In this document: positions 32,350 through 34,483 of the stretch, piece by piece
How the letters are laid out: the number at the start of each line of letters is the position of its first letter
Numbering within the stretch: the stretch's first letter is position 1
Origin: Betaproteobacteria bacterium
GTDB lineage: Bacteria; Pseudomonadota; Gammaproteobacteria; Burkholderiales; Casimicrobiaceae
DNA length: 34,483 nucleotides
Assembly (NCBI GenBank): GCA_013298145.1
Contig: JAAFJO010000012.1
Span: 1-34,483 of the forward strand
Direction of reading: 5' to 3'
Notes under the pieces: generated by a model
What the model was told of the DNA's origin: nothing
Databases searched by the model: none
The model's input: the letters and a program-made list of their open reading frames with translations, nothing else
Program-made: the position numbers and the translations under genes

Positions 32350-33375
32350 ATGGCCGATAACCTTGTCACTGCCTCCGTCCTGGCTTTTGAACGCAAGCTA
32401 GACCCATCCGATGCCGTATTCCACGCAGGCCGCTGGGACGACCGCTCGCAGTCGCACGCTTGGCAGCCCGTAGCGGTGCGACCAAAGTCCGTGCGCGGCA
32501 CCATCAGCAACCGGCTCAAGGCTAAAGATCAAGACCCTGCCAAGCTAGATGCGCAAATTGAGAAACCCAACCTGCAAACTGTGGATGTTGCCGCCCTACC
32601 CGCGCAGGCCGATACCCTCAAGGTGCAGTTCACGCTGCGCGTGCTGGGCGGGGCAGGTACGCCATCAGCCTGCAACAGCGCGGCCTACCAGGCCAAGCTG
32701 CTGGCTACCGTGCAGGGCTATGTGCAGCAGCATGGCTTTGGCGAACTAGCTCGGCGCTACGCAGCCAACTTGGCCAACGGCCGCTTCTTGTGGCGCAACC
32801 GCGCGGGAGCCGAACAAGTAGAAGTGACTGTAGAGCAGATGCACAACGGTCAAGCCGAAAAATCGTGGCATTTTGATGCGCTATCGCTTAATACACGTGC
32901 AGTTGACGCTATCAACACCGAAGTAAAAGGACTGGACGAATTAGGGCAAGCTATAGCAACCGGGCTGACCGGATCGCAACATGTTCTGCTGCGGGTAACG
33001 GCCTTTGTGCGACAGGGTGCTGGGCAAGAGGTGTTTCCATCGCAGGAGCTGATTTTGGACAAAGAGAGGACAGGCAAGAGCAAAACCCTCTACCACGTAG
33101 ACGGCGTCGCCGCCATCCACTCGCAAAAAATCGGCAATGCCATCCGCACCATAGACACTTGGTATGAAGTTGCTGAAGAACTCGGGCCCATCGCGGTGGA
33201 GCCCTACGGCTCTGTCACCACCCAAGGCAAAGCCCACCGCCAGCCCAAGCAAAAGCGGGACTTCTACACCCTGCTGGACAACTGGCTGCTGAAAGACCAA
33301 GCGCCACCTGCAGAGCAACAACACTTTGTGATGGCCGTGCTGATCCGTGGTGGTGTGTTTGGCGATGCCAACTAA
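32350..33375 (+). CDS. csy3: Cas7f (Csy3), backbone subunit of the type I-F surveillance complex
   Basis: A 341-residue protein, the usual length for Csy3. It opens with VTASVLAFERKLDPSDAVFH, followed by KSVRGTISNRLK and the central VQFTLRVLGGAGTPSACNS. Near the end are NAIRTIDTWYEVAEELGPIA and VEPYGSVTTQGKAHRQPK. Multiple copies polymerise along the crRNA spacer and kink out every sixth base, which matters for reading the guide at 29515-29532. A weak GAAAG precedes the ATG. The following cas6f starts 15 bp after the stop. Confidence 0.94.
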   Translation: MADNLVTASVLAFERKLDPSDAVFHAGRWDDRSQSHAWQPVAVRPKSVRGTISNRLKAKDQDPAKLDAQIEKPNLQTVDVAALPAQADTLKVQFTLRVLGGAGTPSACNSAAYQAKLLATVQGYVQQHGFGELARRYAANLANGRFLWRNRAGAEQVEVTVEQMHNGQAEKSWHFDALSLNTRAVDAINTEVKGLDELGQAIATGLTGSQHVLLRVTAFVRQGAGQEVFPSQELILDKERTGKSKTLYHVDGVAAIHSQKIGNAIRTIDTWYEVAEELGPIAVEPYGSVTTQGKAHRQPKQKRDFYTLLDNWLLKDQAPPAEQQHFVMAVLIRGGVFGDAN

Positions 33376-33390
33376 TGCGCGAGACGCACC

Positions 33391-33966
33391 ATGACAACGC
33401 ACTACATCAACATCACCCTGCTCCCTGACCCGGAGTTCAGCCACGCGCACCTGCTGGGGGCGCTGGTGGCCAAGCTGCACCGGGCGCTAGTGCAAGGGCA
33501 AACCGCCGACATTGGCGTAAGCTACCCACAGCACATCGGCCAGCCAATGACAAAGCGAACGCTAGGCGCAGTTCTGCGCCTGCACGGCACGCCCCATGCG
33601 CTACAGCTACTGATGGGGCAAGACTGGCTCAAAGGCATGCGCGACCACACGCAAGTGGGCGAGCTTCTGCCGGTGCCTGCCAACGCGCAGCACCGCGCTG
33701 TGCGCCGCCGCCAGTTCAAAACCAACGTAGACCGCCTACGCCGCCGCCGCATGCTGCGCAAAGGCGAGACTACTGAACAGGCGGTCGTCGCTATTCCAGA
33801 CTCTGTTGAACGCCGCTCATACTTGCCGTTCGTTCAGCTGCGCAGCGCAAGCACGGGACAGCCTTTTTGCTTGTACATAGAACACGGACCGCTTCAGCCA
33901 CAATCGGTATCAGGCCCATTCAACTGCTACGGATTGGGAACCGGACCGACGGTTCCCTGGTTTTGA
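33391..33966 (+). CDS. cas6f: Cas6f (Csy4), crRNA-processing endoribonuclease
   Basis: A 191-residue Cas6f. The opening HYINITLLPDPEFSHAH and LVAKLHRALV contain the catalytic His30 (His29 in the P. aeruginosa enzyme). LRSASTGQPFCLYIEHGPL carries the active-site serines (S152, S154). The Arg-rich helix VRRRQFKTNVDRLRRRRMLR inserts into the hairpin groove, and the tail CYGLGTGPTVPWF matches the family. It cuts after the repeat stem, leaving an 8-nt handle, and stays on the crRNA 3' hairpin. It should also process the pseudo-repeats near 29487-29560. Confidence 0.95.
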   Translation: MTTHYINITLLPDPEFSHAHLLGALVAKLHRALVQGQTADIGVSYPQHIGQPMTKRTLGAVLRLHGTPHALQLLMGQDWLKGMRDHTQVGELLPVPANAQHRAVRRRQFKTNVDRLRRRRMLRKGETTEQAVVAIPDSVERRSYLPFVQLRSASTGQPFCLYIEHGPLQPQSVSGPFNCYGLGTGPTVPWF

Positions 33967-34095
33967 CCCTTTTTTTGACTTGAATAACTAATCTCGCAAA
34001 TTCAATAACTTACCCTTCCGTAGTCAAAATTAGGTTGCGATCTTCTCAGCCAGATTTCGGCTTTGTTATCAGCGACTTGTTTGCACTAAAGATCA
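33967..34095 (+). promoter_or_regulatory. CRISPR leader
   Basis: An AT-rich stretch of 129 bp between cas6f and the first repeat. It should contain the array promoter and integration signals. TTGACT at 33975-33980 is a possible -35, but no matching -10 at proper spacing is obvious. New spacers should enter at its right edge (34096). Confidence 0.7.
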
Positions 34096-34483
34096 GTTCA
34101 CTGCCGCGCAGGCAGCTCAGAAAATGAACGAATGCGCCGACCTGGGCGCACCACGGTTCACTGCCGCGCAGGCAGCTCAGAAAGATTGGTTAGTAGAGGC
34201 AATATTGCGTAATGCGTTCACTGCCGCGCAGGCAGCTCAGAAACGGCGACGACGCGCAGGCGCGTGCGTCCGGTGGTTCACTGCCGCGCAGGCAGCTCAG
34301 AAAGTGACAGAGCGTGCCAAACGCCATGAGCCGCCGTTCACTGCCGCGCAGGCAGCTCAGAAATACGCTGCGCCTTCGTTTCGGTGAGGTGGTGCGTTCA
34401 CTGCCGCGCAGGCAGCTCAGAAAGTACAGGAAGCTGTGCGCGCTATGGGATGGGTGTTCACTGCCGCGCAGGCAGCTCAGAAA
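34096..34483 (+). CRISPR. Type I-F CRISPR array, seven repeats and six spacers, continues past the window
   Basis: Seven identical 28-bp repeats begin at 34096, 34156, 34216, 34276, 34336, 34396 and 34456. Each starts GTTCACTGCCGCGCAGGCAG and ends CTCAGAAA. The hairpin stem is CTGCC/GGCAG and the repeat is of the classic I-F type. All six spacers are 32 bp, as usual for I-F. The last repeat ends exactly at the window edge, so the array probably continues. Perfect repeat identity and an intact cas set suggest an active array. None of the six spacers obviously matches other sequence in this window. Confidence 0.98.

Noticed and set aside
33936..33957. Perfect 8-bp hairpin (GGGAACCG/CGGTTCCC) near the end of cas6f as a terminator
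   Set aside because: It lies inside the coding sequence for the conserved Cas6f tail, and the nearest T run starts well after the stem; termination here is possible but not supported enough to list.
34124..34387. Open reading frame of 87 codons across the CRISPR array
   Set aside because: It is a translation of the repeats and spacers (the same eight-residue block recurs every 20 codons); there is no independent evidence of a gene.

Overview
The window looks like an accessory, heavily rearranged part of a proteobacterial chromosome, most likely a betaproteobacterium. This is inferred from the moderately high GC content, the LacI/ABC/phosphodiesterase genes, an IPTL-CTERM-like sorting tail, Mu-like head genes and a type I-F CRISPR-Cas locus. 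The species cannot be read from the sequence.

Layout. 1-1002: the 3' end of a Tn3-family transposase. 1352-6963: a (+) operon of a LacI-type regulator, a periplasmic binding protein, two permeases, an ABC ATPase and a GpdQ-like phosphodiesterase. 7219-7535: an IS3-type end joined to the C-terminal scrap of a second GpdQ-like phosphodiesterase. 7661-10332 (-): a secreted GDPD-like phosphodiesterase followed by an NHL-repeat protein. A perfect LacI-type palindrome upstream nearly matches one in front of lacI, so both clusters may form one glycerophosphodiester scavenging regulon. 10694-12823: a truncated tyrosine recombinase meets a decayed vanA-like Rieske oxygenase tail to tail. 13023-18979: a giant secreted repeat protein on (-), bracketed by two partial copies of one IS3-type element in inverted orientation. 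Its 5' end carries an 11-G tract that puts the signal peptide out of frame. 19150-21114 (-): a secreted beta-helix protein with dockerin-like repeats. 21392-24581: an unrecognised decaying ORF, another IS3 remnant and a three-gene Mu-like head-gene remnant.

24980-34483: a complete type I-F CRISPR-Cas locus (cas1, cas2-3, cas8f, cas5f, cas7f, cas6f, leader and at least seven identical repeats). The cas operons and the array work together: Cas1 and Cas2-3 acquire spacers, Cas6f cuts the array transcript, Cas8f/5f/7f/6f form the surveillance complex and Cas2-3 degrades targets.

The most interesting part is the 360-bp gap between cas2-3 and cas8f. On (-) it holds two degenerate CRISPR repeats around an 18-nt pseudo-spacer. 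This pseudo-spacer matches the -35 region of the predicted cas8f promoter, with a CC PAM in the correct place. The only mismatches are at positions 12 and 18, which type I-F complexes do not base-pair. This is the design expected of a crRNA-like autoregulator (CreR/CreA type). Just downstream lies an 11-codon ORF with a perfect Shine-Dalgarno, tandem TTA codons and a hairpin at its stop, a possible CreT-like element or leader peptide.
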